Source: Sulfuricurvum sp. (GTDB taxonomy: Bacteria > Campylobacterota > Campylobacteria > Campylobacterales > Sulfurimonadaceae). Taken from it: DNA of 64,000 bases. Shown here piece after piece: positions 42,910 through 52,990 of this stretch (position 1 is its first letter; each line of letters opens with the position of its first letter). The DNA is taken from the NCBI GenBank assembly GCA_028714915.1, contig JAQTLL010000001.1, positions 310,001 to 374,000 of the forward strand, read 5' to 3'. The notes below the pieces were generated by a model. It was not told the DNA's origin, did no database searches, and worked only from the letters and a program-made list of their open reading frames with translations. A program made the position numbers and the translations under genes.

Positions 42910-42915
42910 TATAAT
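42910..42915 (+). promoter_or_regulatory. -10 box of the lipoprotein gene
   Basis: TATAAT 23 nt before the ATG at 42939, in the short gap after the transferase gene, with AAAAAGG as ribosome-binding site. Confidence 0.5.
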
Positions 42916-42938
42916 CCAAGATAAAAAAGGTTATTTAT

Positions 42939-43739
42939 ATGCGCATACTTACATTTATTATCATGCTACTTCTTATAACCGGATGTGCACCGAAACCAAC
43001 ACCTGAAGCTCCTACGTATTGCCTTACAAGCGGACAGCTTAGTGCTTATAGCTATGATCATCTTTCACGTGTTGCTGCTCTTTTACGTGCAGATGCGCGA
43101 AGCATTGATGATTACAACAGTTTCATCGTAGCCACAAAAGGAATAGTCAATAATTATGCCGATGTTATCCAGTCGAGTGTTTATTTGACCAATGTCGTAC
43201 GATTTTTACCCATACCGTATGCAGGCGAAGTCTGCAATGTAACGAAAATTGTTTCAAATACCGTACTTCATCTCAACAGTGCCGGAGTAGCACTTGATCG
43301 CTATAAAAAAAGCAGTACTTCTTTTCTAGTGGCTTTTGATAAACTTAATCGAACAACAGCAACTCCGGCAGAATTGTCTAAACTCTCCGTTTATGCCGAC
43401 AATACAGTGATGGCTGATGCCCGTGAGCTTCAGACATCATTGCATAAAATTTCAACGTCAACTGCAGCAATGGCTATGACAGCACAAAGTATTTCGAATG
43501 CACTTGAAACAACAGGCGGTTATTTAAATCAAGCTAAAAATCTAGTCGGAGTACAACCTCAGTCTAATGATAAAATACAAGTAACCGCAAGTCGGGATAC
43601 TTTCAACTCACGTCTTGCCCTGCTCAATCAAAAAATCAATTCATTAGAAAACAGTGCCGATACCCATCGACAAAATATCGCCAAAGCACGCACATACGCA
43701 GAACTGGCCTTACAAATCGATAATCAAGTCCAAAATTAA
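42939..43739 (+). CDS. Predicted lipoprotein of unknown function
   Basis: The 266-residue protein starts with a lipoprotein signal (MRILTFIIMLLLITGCAPKP; lipobox ITGC, Cys at about 16). The remainder is mostly helical, with an Ala/Ser/Thr-rich middle (SLHKISTSTAAMAMTAQSI) and a C-terminal coiled coil (LALLNQKINSLENSADTH). No family is recognised. It has its own promoter. Confidence 0.75.
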   Translation: MRILTFIIMLLLITGCAPKPTPEAPTYCLTSGQLSAYSYDHLSRVAALLRADARSIDDYNSFIVATKGIVNNYADVIQSSVYLTNVVRFLPIPYAGEVCNVTKIVSNTVLHLNSAGVALDRYKKSSTSFLVAFDKLNRTTATPAELSKLSVYADNTVMADARELQTSLHKISTSTAAMAMTAQSISNALETTGGYLNQAKNLVGVQPQSNDKIQVTASRDTFNSRLALLNQKINSLENSADTHRQNIAKARTYAELALQIDNQVQN

Positions 43740-43942
43740 TTTTTACTCACCGCTCTATCTTTTTGCCTTGCTTCGCTATTTTTTTGTGATAATTAATCTC
43801 TATAATTATGGTGTAGTGAAAATTTGCAATTTGAAGTATCAAAATTTTGTCCCGATGAAATTTTAAGAAAAAAAAATATGGTTAAAATCTCTTGAAACAT
43901 CGTATTTTAGGGTATTTTTAAAGAAGGAATTTTGTATTGTGA

Positions 43943-44030
43943 TGGCGGGCCACCAAGGATTTGAACCTTGGGAGGTTTAACCCTCGCCGGTTTTCAAGAC
44001 CGGTGCAATCGACCACTCTGCCAGTGACCC
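43943..44030 (-). tRNA. tRNA-Ser (UGA anticodon)
   Basis: An 88-nt tRNA with acceptor GGGTCAC paired to GTGGCCC, discriminator G and encoded CCA, the long variable arm of class II tRNAs, and anticodon TGA in GGTCTTGAAAACC. It reads UCA-type serine codons. Confidence 0.95.
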
Positions 44031-44057
44031 GCATAAAAATGAGCATATTTTACATTT

Positions 44058-44131
44058 TGGAGGTGGCACCCAGATTCGAACTGGGGGTCAAGGTTTTGCA
44101 AACCAGCGCCTTACCGCTTGGCCATGCCACC
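44058..44131 (-). tRNA. tRNA-Cys (GCA anticodon)
   Basis: A 74-nt tRNA with acceptor GGTGGCA paired to TGCCACC, discriminator T, encoded CCA, and anticodon GCA in GGTTTGCAAAACC. The uracil at position 73 is the cysteine identity base. Confidence 0.96.
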
Positions 44132-44139
44132 ATCCATTG

Positions 44140-44226
44140 TGGTGCCCGGAGCCGGACTTGAACCGGCACAGTGTTACCACCGAGGGATTTTAAGTCCCTT
44201 GCGTCTACCGATTTCGCCATCCGGGC
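44140..44226 (-). tRNA. tRNA-Leu (UAA anticodon)
   Basis: An 87-nt class II tRNA with acceptor GCCCGGA paired to TCCGGGC, discriminator A, encoded CCA, a long variable arm and anticodon TAA in GGGACTTAAAATCCC. Confidence 0.96.
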
Positions 44227-44235
44227 AACGATAAC

Positions 44236-44285
44236 AAAAAAATACCTCAGTTAAAACATCGATTCTCGATATTTCAACTGAGGTA
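44236..44285 (-). terminator. Rho-independent terminator after tRNA-Gly
   Basis: Arms TACCTCAGTT and AACTGAGGTA, with an inner ATCGA/TCGAT helix, are followed on the minus strand by seven T. It lies between tRNA-Gly and tRNA-Leu, so it would stop the strong tRNA-Gly transcript or act as an attenuator of the downstream tRNAs. Confidence 0.8.
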
Positions 44286-44287
44286 TA

Positions 44288-44362
<75 letters not shown>

Positions 44363-44379
44363 ATTTTTTGTGGACTGGA

Positions 44380-44408
44380 AGTATAGCAAAAAAAAGTAGG
44401 CGTGTAAA
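44380..44408 (-). promoter_or_regulatory. Promoter of the tRNA-Gly gene
   Basis: On the minus strand TTTACA (44403-44408) and TATACT (44380-44385) are separated by 17 bp, close to consensus, about 18 nt before the tRNA 5' end. Confidence 0.7.
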
Positions 44409-44430
44409 GAGGTGGGAATAAAAAATTGGC

Positions 44431-44436
44431 TATAAT
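44431..44436 (+). promoter_or_regulatory. -10 box of ilvD
   Basis: TATAAT 31 nt before the ilvD ATG, with GAGGAA as ribosome-binding site. The divergent gap is shared with the tRNA-Gly promoter. Confidence 0.55.
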
Positions 44437-44467
44437 GAGAAATATTGAAAAATAGTGAGGAACTTTT

Positions 44468-46156
44468 ATGCGCAGTGATACAATTAAAAAAGGGTTTGAT
44501 AGAACTCCCCATCGGAGTCTTCTACGTGCAACAGGACTTAAAGACGAAGATTTTAATAAGCCGTTTATTGGTGTTGCAAATTCACACATCGACATTATTC
44601 CGGGGCACTTTTTCCTCCAAGAGTACGGTCGTATCGTCAAAGAGGCAATTCGTGAAGCAGGCGGTGTTCCGTTTGAATTTAATACCATTGGAGTAGATGA
44701 CGGTATCGCTATGGGGCATGATGGGATGCTGTATTCGTTGCCGAGTCGTGAGATAATCGCAGACAGTATCGAAACAGTGATGAATGCACATAAACTTGAT
44801 GGGCTTATTTGTATCCCTAACTGTGACAAAATTGTTCCGGGTATGCTGATGGGAGCACTTCGAGTCAATGTTCCGACAATTTTTGTTTCAGGCGGTCCTA
44901 TGAGTGCAGGGCATAAAAAAGATGGAACGCCCATTGACCTTGCAACAGCATTTGAAGCCGTGGGTCAACATGCCAATGGTGATATGAGTGATGAAGAACT
45001 GTATGAGATCGAGTGTGAAGCATGCCCATCAGGCGGGTCATGTTCAGGGATGTTTACGGCAAATTCAATGAATACTCTCTGTGAAGCGATGGGAGTTGCA
45101 TTACCGGGCAATGGTACGGTTTTAGCGATGACACCTGAGCGGATCGCTATGGTTAAAGTTGCGGCAAAGCGTATCGTTGAAATGGTACTCGATGAAAACA
45201 GTGAAAAATGGAATATGCGCAACATTCTAAACGATAAAGCGATCCATAACGCCTTTGTTATCGATATGGCGATGGGGGGATCAAGCAATACGGTGTTACA
45301 TTTATTGAGCATTGCCAAAGAAGCAGAAGTTGATTTTAGCATTCATAAAATTAATGAAATTTCTGAAAAAGTTGCCCATATTGCAAAAATATCCCCCTCT
45401 CTCACTACCGTCCATATGGACGATATTAATCGTGCAGGCGGTGTGAATGCGGTGATGAAAGAAGTGAGCCGTCGCGGTGGAATCTTGCATCTTGATGCGA
45501 TGACAATTACAGGTGAGACATTGGGCGAACGGATCAAAGATGCGGTGATTAAAGACTCTGCCATTATTCACACCAATGAAAATGCTTATTCTCCCGTTGG
45601 CGGTTTGTCAATCTTGTTTGGAAACTTAGCATTGGAGGGAGCAGTTGTTAAAACAGCGGGTATTACCCCGAATATGCGTCAGTTTACGGGGAAGGCAATT
45701 TGTTTCAACTCTCAGAATGAAGCTATTACTGGGATTATGAGTCACAAAGTCAAAGCAGGTGACGTCGTCGTTATCCGCTATGAAGGGCCAAAAGGAGGCC
45801 CTGGGATGCAAGAAATGCTCGCACCTACCGCACTTATCATGGGGATGGGACTGGGTGAGAGCGTAGCACTCATTACCGATGGGCGCTTTAGCGGAGCAAC
45901 ACGCGGTGCCTCTATCGGGCATGTAAGTCCGGAAGCCGCTGAGGGTGGACTTATCGCTCTTATCGAAGATGGTGATGAGATCCAACTCGATGTCGATACT
46001 CATTTACTCCAACTCAATGTCGATGAAGAGATTCTCTCTTCAAGACGATCAGTATGGAAACCTCATAAAAAAGAGATTACGTCCAAGTGGCTCAAACGTT
46101 ACAGTCTCCTTGTCTCTAATGCCTCTAATGGTGCTGCGTTGAAAACTGAACTGTAG
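44468..46156 (+). CDS. ilvD: Dihydroxy-acid dehydratase
   Basis: The 562-residue enzyme has the IlvD/Edd signatures [14 protein letters not shown] (about residues 119-132) and [20 protein letters not shown] (around 187-206), with the cluster cysteines, and a C-terminal [21 protein letters not shown]. It dehydrates dihydroxy-isovalerate and dihydroxy-methylvalerate in valine and isoleucine synthesis using a 2Fe-2S or 4Fe-4S cluster. It is a single gene here, not in an ilv operon. A palindromic element follows its stop codon. Confidence 0.97.
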   Translation: MRSDTIKKGFDRTPHRSLLRATGLKDEDFNKPFIGVANSHIDIIPGHFFLQEYGRIVKEAIREAGGVPFEFNTIGVDDGIAMGHDGMLYSLPSREIIADSIETVMNAHKLDGLICIPNCDKIVPGMLMGALRVNVPTIFVSGGPMSAGHKKDGTPIDLATAFEAVGQHANGDMSDEELYEIECEACPSGGSCSGMFTANSMNTLCEAMGVALPGNGTVLAMTPERIAMVKVAAKRIVEMVLDENSEKWNMRNILNDKAIHNAFVIDMAMGGSSNTVLHLLSIAKEAEVDFSIHKINEISEKVAHIAKISPSLTTVHMDDINRAGGVNAVMKEVSRRGGILHLDAMTITGETLGERIKDAVIKDSAIIHTNENAYSPVGGLSILFGNLALEGAVVKTAGITPNMRQFTGKAICFNSQNEAITGIMSHKVKAGDVVVIRYEGPKGGPGMQEMLAPTALIMGMGLGESVALITDGRFSGATRGASIGHVSPEAAEGGLIALIEDGDEIQLDVDTHLLQLNVDEEILSSRRSVWKPHKKEITSKWLKRYSLLVSNASNGAALKTEL

Positions 46157-46169
46157 ATTTTTTAAAAAC

Positions 46170-46262
46170 TTTGGATCCCCAATCAAGTTGGGGATAACGG
46201 ATGAGTAGTGTTATCTCGTACTTCACGTGCCCTTTAGGGTAGATACGGGATCCAAGGCTTGC
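46170..46262 (+). repeat. Palindromic element after ilvD
   Basis: The outer inverted repeat is TTGGATCCC near 46172 and GGGATCCAAG near 46247. Inside are the hairpins CCCCAA-TCAAG-TTGGGG and CCC-TTT-AGGG. The segment GTGCCCTTTAGGGTAGATAC resembles GTGCCCGTAGGGTGAATGAC at 34541-34592. It may terminate ilvD; no T-run follows until the CTCTTTTTTTT near 46270. Confidence 0.6.
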
Positions 46263-46336
46263 CTTTAAGCTCTTTTTTTTACATTTCTGCTATTATTAAA
46301 AAATGTGATAACTTTTTAACAATAGGACAATAAATC

Positions 46337-48454
46337 ATGCTATGGTTTGCGTATCAATCCCCTGCACCCGAAATAGTAAAATTTAACCGTTTGGTTCTGG
46401 GTTTAATTATCATTTTTGGAGTTTTTCTTCAAAATATCGAACTTTTTTACCTCTATTTTGCTATCAATCTAATCTCTTTGATCACGACGGTTCAATTTTG
46501 TCCCACCAGTTGGCTTTTACATCTTATTGAAGGGGTATTCAAACGATCTATTTGCACGATCTCTCCTGCGTACAAACGCTCCTATTTTATGAATCGGGAG
46601 AGTGAGGGATTTGAGCTGTTTGCCCGTTTACTCGTCTCTTTTATTGCGATTGGATTTTTCTCACACTATCCTCTTGTTACGTGGTTGATCGGAACGTTTA
46701 TGGGGGTGTTTATGATGATTAGCACCTTTTTTGGATTTTGTCTTTCAGCATTAGGATATATCGGATTTAAAAGTTTGCAGAAATCTCCATTATATTCAAG
46801 CAGTGCGCAAGAGTTAACTACAAATAAAAACTGTATTCTTGCTCGAAATGGGTTTAAACCGTATACAAGGTGCGATTACTGTTCCCTTACGGCTCCCAAA
46901 TGTGCCGGGATGCAATTTAACGGATTTGTCTTTGCAATTGCATTTTTGGCAGCACTTTTTATGTTTTTTACTGATCCGTTTTGGCGTACTATTAATATTA
47001 TTGTACTTGTTGCTCTCTTATTTTGGCTGACACACAAAGTGACGGTGAATACCGATCAGCTTGCCCGTACCGATTTTGAAAATCGGGAATTGAATGCACG
47101 GCTTAAAAACTATAATCAATCCCTTGAAGCCGAGGTTTCTCTTCGTACTCAAGAGCTGGAAAAAATGGTTAAGCTTGATTCAATTACGGGATTGGTAAAT
47201 CGATATGAGTTCGAACAACGCCTCAAAGCGGTCATCATCAGTGCTAAAAAAGATTTAACGACCCATGTAATGTGCTATATTGATTTGGATCAATTCAAGA
47301 TTGTGAATGATAAGTGCGGTCATATTGCCGGAGATGAACTATTACGTCAGATTGCCCTTATATTAAAGCGTTCTGCACGAGAAAGTGATGTAGTTGCACG
47401 TTTAGGCGGTGATGAGTTTGGGATTATCTACATTGATTCAACCATAGAAGATGCCCAACGACAAGCACAACGACTCTTAAATGCCATTGGGGAATACCGA
47501 TTTAATTACCAAGGCAACATCTTTGGGATAGGGGCAAGTATAGGGATGGTAGGGATTATGAAAGAGTGCTGCACCCTGACCAATCTTTTATCTCAAGCAG
47601 ATGCTGCGTGTTATGCGGCAAAAGACGGAGGTCGAAATCGTATACATGTCGCCCATCCCGAAGATGCAACCATCCAAGAACGCCGAAATCAAATGCAGTG
47701 GATTGGACGGTTGGAAGAGGCATTAGTCAATAATACATTTATTTTGTATGTTCAGCCCATAGTTCCTGTATTAGATCCGCTTCAACGTCGCCATTATGAA
47801 GTCTTGGTCCGTCTTCGTGAAGAAAACGGTGAAATTATCCCCCCTATGGCATTTATCCCCGCAGCAGAGCGATACGGTTTTATGCCAAAACTGGATCGAT
47901 GGGTGATAGAAAATACGTTTAAATCATTCACAAAGATTTGGAACGAAGCATCCGAAGAGATCTATTTTAGTATTAATATTTCGGGAGCTTCACTCGGAGA
48001 TACGGGGACAAAACAATTTATACGGGGTTTATTTGGAGAGCATGGCGTCCCGTATCGTACCATCACATTTGAAATTACGGAGACGGAAGCAGTTGGGAAT
48101 ATGACAAATGCACTCTCTTTCATTAATGAATTCAGAGCTCTTGGATGCCGTTTCGCCCTCGATGATTTTGGATGCGGGCTCTCATCATTTTCATATTTGC
48201 AGAATATGCCGATTGATTATTTGAAAATAGACGGTTCATTTGTCCATGATATTCATCTTAATGCAATTAACCGTGCGATGGTGGATGCTATCAATCAAAT
48301 AGGACATGTTATGGGGATAGAAACCATCTGTGAGTATGTCGAGAGTGCAGCAGTCATGCATGTACTTCACGATCTTAATGTGGATTTTGCCCAAGGGTAT
48401 CATATCGACCGACCGTTTGCTATTGAAACCTTATTTACACCGCAGGGTTTGTAA
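46337..48454 (+). CDS. DUF4395-GGDEF-EAL cyclic-di-GMP enzyme
   Basis: The 705-residue protein has an N-terminal membrane domain like DUF4395 (about residues 12-140, four helices, a FCLSALGYI cysteine motif) and two more helices near 190-235. A coiled coil (about 240-275) leads to a GGDEF domain with intact RLGGDEFGI (about 353-361), and an EAL domain follows. The EAL box reads EVL, but the other metal and catalytic residues are present: NISGASLGD, FEITETEAV, LDDFGCGLSSF, YLKIDGSFV. It is likely a c-di-GMP cyclase and/or phosphodiesterase sensing a membrane signal. Confidence 0.87.
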   Translation: MLWFAYQSPAPEIVKFNRLVLGLIIIFGVFLQNIELFYLYFAINLISLITTVQFCPTSWLLHLIEGVFKRSICTISPAYKRSYFMNRESEGFELFARLLVSFIAIGFFSHYPLVTWLIGTFMGVFMMISTFFGFCLSALGYIGFKSLQKSPLYSSSAQELTTNKNCILARNGFKPYTRCDYCSLTAPKCAGMQFNGFVFAIAFLAALFMFFTDPFWRTINIIVLVALLFWLTHKVTVNTDQLARTDFENRELNARLKNYNQSLEAEVSLRTQELEKMVKLDSITGLVNRYEFEQRLKAVIISAKKDLTTHVMCYIDLDQFKIVNDKCGHIAGDELLRQIALILKRSARESDVVARLGGDEFGIIYIDSTIEDAQRQAQRLLNAIGEYRFNYQGNIFGIGASIGMVGIMKECCTLTNLLSQADAACYAAKDGGRNRIHVAHPEDATIQERRNQMQWIGRLEEALVNNTFILYVQPIVPVLDPLQRRHYEVLVRLREENGEIIPPMAFIPAAERYGFMPKLDRWVIENTFKSFTKIWNEASEEIYFSINISGASLGDTGTKQFIRGLFGEHGVPYRTITFEITETEAVGNMTNALSFINEFRALGCRFALDDFGCGLSSFSYLQNMPIDYLKIDGSFVHDIHLNAINRAMVDAINQIGHVMGIETICEYVESAAVMHVLHDLNVDFAQGYHIDRPFAIETLFTPQGL

Positions 48455-50234
48455 ATTCGGGAACAATGTATTTTAAATATTTAATCGGCTCGTCTGAGAG
48501 CAATAGTTTTTCAATATCGTTGCGCAATTGATCGATAGGATACACCGTTGAGCCTGCAATCATAATCGAATCAAATGCCGTTTTTTGTTCACTCTCGTCC
48601 ATTAAAAGCTCTTCATACAGTTTTTCTCCCGGACGTAATCCCGTAGTGCATATTTCAATCTCTTTGTGGGCATAAAGTCGAATCATCGTACGCGCCAAAT
48701 CAATAATTTTAATGGGTTTACCCATATCAAGAATAAAAAGCTCTCCTCCACGCGCAATAGCGGCGGCTTGAAGTACGAGCTGACACGCTTCGTGAATAAG
48801 CATAAAATAGCGGGTAATTTCAGGATGCGTGAGGGTAATAGGTCCTCCCGCATCAATTTGTTCTTTAAATTTAGGGATAACACTTCCGCTGGAACCCAGT
48901 ACATTACCGAAGCGAACCGCTACAATCTCGCTATTACGCGGATCAACGTTTTGGGCATACAGCTCCACGATCCGCTTAGTCGTTCCCATGATATTGGTGG
49001 GGCGTACCGCTTTATCAGTTGAAATAATAACAATCTTAGAAATATTATGGTCAATGGCACTGTCAATAACATTGCAGCTTCCGATAATGTTGTTGGTTAT
49101 AGCGGCATGGAGATTGGCTTCGCACAGCGGAACGTGCTTGTAGGCGGCAGCGTGAATAAGGATGTCAGGTTGTTCAGTGCCGATAATGGAATCGAACATT
49201 GGTTTATCAAGTATGTTGCACAGCCGCAGTTGTGCAGAGGGGATTTTTTCCCCGATTTGATAAAGATTGTACTCACTGTGATCGATTAAAATAAGTTTGA
49301 ATGCGCCAAAGCGGTGACATTGCAACGCGATTTCACTTCCGATACTCCCCCCGGCACCCGTAATCACAATCGTTTTACCCCGTATAAAATCCCCGATGGT
49401 TTGGGTGTCAAGATCTTTGGGATGACGGGCAAGAAGATCTTCGATACAAAGCGGTTCAACACTGCTCATGGTATCATCTAAATTGACGGAGCGTTTAATC
49501 TCTTGAATGGAGGTTTCTTTGAGCTGAGCGTAGATTTGTTGCAATGCTTCTTGAGGTAATGACCCCTCGATGACTGCAGTTACTATCGTATGCTTGGCAA
49601 TAAGATTTTGGAGCTGGGTAAAATCATACACTTTAATATTATGAATCGTTGAGCCAACCATGTTTTGATTTTTGTCAAGCACAGCAATAATGGCAAGGGG
49701 ATAGCAGTCCCCTTTTAACAAGCTCTTAATAAGGGTATCGGTATTGGGAGAAATTCCTATAATAATAGAGGGTTTGAGTTTACTGATATTGCCGCTTGAC
49801 TCCATTATCAGCCGTTTGGAAAAACGCAGTGCGCCTAAGAGAGTAAAAGAGAGGAATAAATCAATGATAATAACACTTCTGGGAAACGGCGAGAAAGGTT
49901 CAGGGAAGAGAAGGAAGATGAAGGCAAAGAGCGTGTAGGTTAACAGATGAGCAAAAAAAAGTTTTTTAGCATCATTGAGAGCAAAAAATCGCCAAATAAA
50001 AGTATAACCGCCAAAAAGTGCAGTAGCAGTGAGTTTTAATACAATGATTGAGAGGGCAACATGCCAAAAAGGGGCAAGAAAACCCTCTGGGATACTAAAA
50101 TTAAAACGGAGGAGATAGGCACCATAGAGGGTAATAAGGGATAAAAAAGTATCTGCAAAAATAAAAAAAAAGACCCGCTTGGTATTGCTGGGAGCCAAAA
50201 ATGGAACAAGAAGCTCTTTTTTAATAGCGTACAT
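48435..50234 (-). CDS. pglF: UDP-GlcNAc 4,6-dehydratase, PglF/FlaA1-like
   Basis: The 599-residue protein has four N-terminal membrane helices (about residues 20-140), a CoA-binding-like middle domain, and a C-terminal SDR domain: ITGAGGSIGSEIALQCHRFGA (about 289-309), AAAYKHVPL, and the active site TDKAVRPTNIMGTTKR (Thr, Met, Lys triad). It starts bacillosamine synthesis by making UDP-4-keto-6-deoxy-GlcNAc at the membrane. It is last in the minus-strand glycosylation locus and overlaps the convergent cyclic-di-GMP gene by 20 nt. Confidence 0.92.
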   Translation of the reverse strand: MYAIKKELLVPFLAPSNTKRVFFFIFADTFLSLITLYGAYLLRFNFSIPEGFLAPFWHVALSIIVLKLTATALFGGYTFIWRFFALNDAKKLFFAHLLTYTLFAFIFLLFPEPFSPFPRSVIIIDLFLSFTLLGALRFSKRLIMESSGNISKLKPSIIIGISPNTDTLIKSLLKGDCYPLAIIAVLDKNQNMVGSTIHNIKVYDFTQLQNLIAKHTIVTAVIEGSLPQEALQQIYAQLKETSIQEIKRSVNLDDTMSSVEPLCIEDLLARHPKDLDTQTIGDFIRGKTIVITGAGGSIGSEIALQCHRFGAFKLILIDHSEYNLYQIGEKIPSAQLRLCNILDKPMFDSIIGTEQPDILIHAAAYKHVPLCEANLHAAITNNIIGSCNVIDSAIDHNISKIVIISTDKAVRPTNIMGTTKRIVELYAQNVDPRNSEIVAVRFGNVLGSSGSVIPKFKEQIDAGGPITLTHPEITRYFMLIHEACQLVLQAAAIARGGELFILDMGKPIKIIDLARTMIRLYAHKEIEICTTGLRPGEKLYEELLMDESEQKTAFDSIMIAGSTVYPIDQLRNDIEKLLLSDEPIKYLKYIVPEFTNPAV

Positions 50235-50239
50235 TTAGA

Positions 50240-52351
50240 TTAAATTTTAAGTTTATAAATTTTAGTCATCGGATCACGTAAAACAGGCTCAAAAAGAGCT
50301 GAATTATAATGATCAAATACAAACATTTGGATATATGTAGAATTCAAATAAAAATCATCCAGAACCAAAAACCGCCCGTAGCTTGCCATATAGATGATAT
50401 TAATCCCCTCGGAAGAAAAATGCTGTTCATTCACTTGGAGTCTATTGGTTTTATCGTAGCCAACTTGATAAAAGCCTTTAATGGGGACGTCTTGGTTTCC
50501 AAGCTTCAAGATATTTTTTTCTTTGAGTATTGAGACCCCATTGCCAAGCTCAATGGTTTTCCCCGTATCTTGAATCTGCTGGCTGGTGTAAAAGAAGGGC
50601 TGTTGCCGATTATCAGGATTTTTGAGATCCAGATTACTAAAGAGGGTAACAGTAGGGAGAATTTCCATCATCCGAAACGGAAGATACAGATAAACATCTC
50701 TGCTCTTTTTAGGAAGTTTGTATTCCGGAAGAGCCAAAGTTGTTAAAAATTCGTCAGGGTCATTGAACCCTTCTTTGCTTAGCATATATTCAAAATCATT
50801 TTGAGTTTTATTGGTGTCATGAAAGCCACGTTCAGTATATTCAGTAAAAAGACGCATCATTTTGGCGGCTGATGTGGAGTCTTGCGTCGTCAAAACAAAA
50901 GATGCGGGATAGTTTACATCACCGGTATGTTTCCCACCGTCAATCCATGTTTTTACATCACTGTAATAGCGGATCGGATAGCCGTAATCCCACCATGTGA
51001 CAACATAATCCTCTCTACTTGCAATTTTTCGAAGTTTATCAAGAGAGCTTACTTCTTGGGTAGTAAAAACCGTTGGAGTCATGTATTCTTTGATATGAAT
51101 ATAGTTGGGGTAGAGAGCTACAGCTGTTAACATAGCGAGTGAAACATATCGGAGCCACGATTTTTTGATTTGTTGGGTCAAAAATACGAGTATATAGGCA
51201 AGCCCTATCGCCATCATTGGAACGGCATAGATTGTGAAGCGCAGTCCTGAAAACAAAGCGATAAAGCCAAGTCCTACAAGTGGTAACGTTACGATGAGTG
51301 GACGATAGGCGATGAGGGCCATGATATAACCTATCAATGCCAGAATAAAAGTGATGGTATGTCCACTGATTCGTTCAGCAAAAACAGAAAATGGAATATG
51401 TCCCGCTTCACGTACCGTAGCAATTACATTATAATAATGGAGCGATGCCGTAACAGTATTTTCAGAGGACCCGTGAAATATATAAACTTTGAGAAGAACC
51501 CAAATCGGATCAATACCCCCTGTAACAAAGTAGATGCCTACAATGGTTACAAAAAGAGGCCAGAAAACTTTTTTGGATAGCTCTTTTTGTGCGTGAAAAA
51601 AAGCAAATAGGACAATCGCTAATCCAATTTTTACGAGAATGGAGAGTGATAAAATCCCGATCAAGATAAAGAGGGCGATCTTATAAAAATATATATTTTT
51701 TCGATTAAACGCAAGCGCATAGATAAAAATTGTTGCAAATAATGCAGTATCAAAAGCATATGCTTGTGCATACCACCATTGATATAAAGCTATGGAGACG
51801 GTGATTGGGATTAGATAGCGGTTACGTTGATGAGTAAGTGCGAGGATAAGCGAATACATTTCCAGTGTTGGAAAAACAATATTAAGCATATCGTTATCAT
51901 AATAACCAGTCATGGTGCGATTGTAATAGCTGTGGGCAACAGAACCTATCAGTGCGGCGATAAACCCCATTGTTGTTTGATTCAAGGCGCGTCCGATTAG
52001 AATCAAGGGGATAACGATGAGTGAACCAATAAATGAGGGCATATATAGAATCAGTGTTTCAAAACTGATCGGAAGTATCGTGGCTAAGAATGCAGTGAGT
52101 TTTGAGATGGATGAATCTGCCCATGATAAATCATTTGCTTCATGATGTCCTTGGAGTATATCGCGAGCTCCCTCAGCAAAACCATATCCATCATTGGTAT
52201 TGATCATTAGCTCATTATTCCAATGAAATTGTTCTAATGGGTTAAACTCATTTACCCAGATGAAGCGCATTGAGACAGAGAAAAGGTAGGCGATAACCAT
52301 TAAAATAAGCAAGGTTGTTCTGGAAATTCGTTCTTCGCGCAGTTTTAGCAT
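50240..52351 (-). CDS. pglB: Oligosaccharyltransferase PglB
   Basis: This protein of about 703 residues has 13 or so membrane helices and a periplasmic C-terminal domain with the STT3 motif VTWWDYGYP (near residue 450). The acidic catalytic motif NTNDGYGFAEGARD lies in the first loop (near residue 50). It transfers a lipid-linked glycan to asparagine in D/E-x-N-x-S/T sequons. The frame opens 20 codons earlier; the ATG at 52351 follows GGAG and fits the first helix better. It lies next to pglF and pglC. Confidence 0.93.
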   Translation of the reverse strand: MLKLREERISRTTLLILMVIAYLFSVSMRFIWVNEFNPLEQFHWNNELMINTNDGYGFAEGARDILQGHHEANDLSWADSSISKLTAFLATILPISFETLILYMPSFIGSLIVIPLILIGRALNQTTMGFIAALIGSVAHSYYNRTMTGYYDNDMLNIVFPTLEMYSLILALTHQRNRYLIPITVSIALYQWWYAQAYAFDTALFATIFIYALAFNRKNIYFYKIALFILIGILSLSILVKIGLAIVLFAFFHAQKELSKKVFWPLFVTIVGIYFVTGGIDPIWVLLKVYIFHGSSENTVTASLHYYNVIATVREAGHIPFSVFAERISGHTITFILALIGYIMALIAYRPLIVTLPLVGLGFIALFSGLRFTIYAVPMMAIGLAYILVFLTQQIKKSWLRYVSLAMLTAVALYPNYIHIKEYMTPTVFTTQEVSSLDKLRKIASREDYVVTWWDYGYPIRYYSDVKTWIDGGKHTGDVNYPASFVLTTQDSTSAAKMMRLFTEYTERGFHDTNKTQNDFEYMLSKEGFNDPDEFLTTLALPEYKLPKKSRDVYLYLPFRMMEILPTVTLFSNLDLKNPDNRQQPFFYTSQQIQDTGKTIELGNGVSILKEKNILKLGNQDVPIKGFYQVGYDKTNRLQVNEQHFSSEGINIIYMASYGRFLVLDDFYLNSTYIQMFVFDHYNSALFEPVLRDPMTKIYKLKI

Positions 52352-52423
52352 AATGTTTGTTGCTCCGTATTTCGATGGGTGTATTTTAGCTGAAAGGTTT
52401 TGCTTTATCAATGAAGAGAATGC

Positions 52424-52990
52424 TCAATGCAGAACACCCTCCTTTTGCACTACTTTTAAAAATGTCAAAAAAATGATTTTGAGGTCAAACAAAAAAGAGC
52501 GTCTTTGTAAATATTCCCTATCCAGGGCTACTTTTTGCGGTATTGGCAACTCATCACGACCATTAACCTGAGCCCATCCCGTCAATCCTGGTGTAAGGGT
52601 ATGGATGCCTGCCACGGTGCGTTGAGCAATTAAATCATCTTGGTTAAAAAGTGCTGGTCTAGGCCCCACAAAGCTCATATCCCCTTTAAAAATACTCCAC
52701 AGTTGCGGCAGTTCATCCAGACTGCTTTTACGTAAAAAAGAACCGATAGGTGTCAGCAGCGTTTCGGGATTATTTAGCAAATGGGTGGCTACTGCCGGTG
52801 TATCAATCCACATGGTGCGAAATTTCGGCATTAAAAAGAGCATATTATTTTTGCCGACCCGTTGTGACCAATAGAGGATGGGACCTTTTGAAGTTATGCG
52901 TACCAATAGGGCAATCATTAAAAATACGATAGACAGTACTGCAAAGGCTATAAGAGCCAATAATAAATCAAAGAGTCGTTTTAGTGGCAT
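52424..52990 (-). CDS. pglC: PglC-type undecaprenyl-phosphate sugar-1-phosphate transferase
   Basis: The 188-residue monotopic phosphoglycosyl transferase has one N-terminal re-entrant helix (residues 5-30), YWSQRVGKNNMLFLMPKFRTM, the catalytic DE pair in KSSLDELPQLW, then GDMSFVGPRPAL and PGLTGWAQVNGRDELP. It places the first sugar phosphate, probably diNAcBac or a related sugar, on undecaprenyl phosphate. It overlaps the epimerase gene by 10 nt. Confidence 0.92.
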   Translation of the reverse strand: MPLKRLFDLLLALIAFAVLSIVFLMIALLVRITSKGPILYWSQRVGKNNMLFLMPKFRTMWIDTPAVATHLLNNPETLLTPIGSFLRKSSLDELPQLWSIFKGDMSFVGPRPALFNQDDLIAQRTVAGIHTLTPGLTGWAQVNGRDELPIPQKVALDREYLQRRSFLFDLKIIFLTFLKVVQKEGVLH

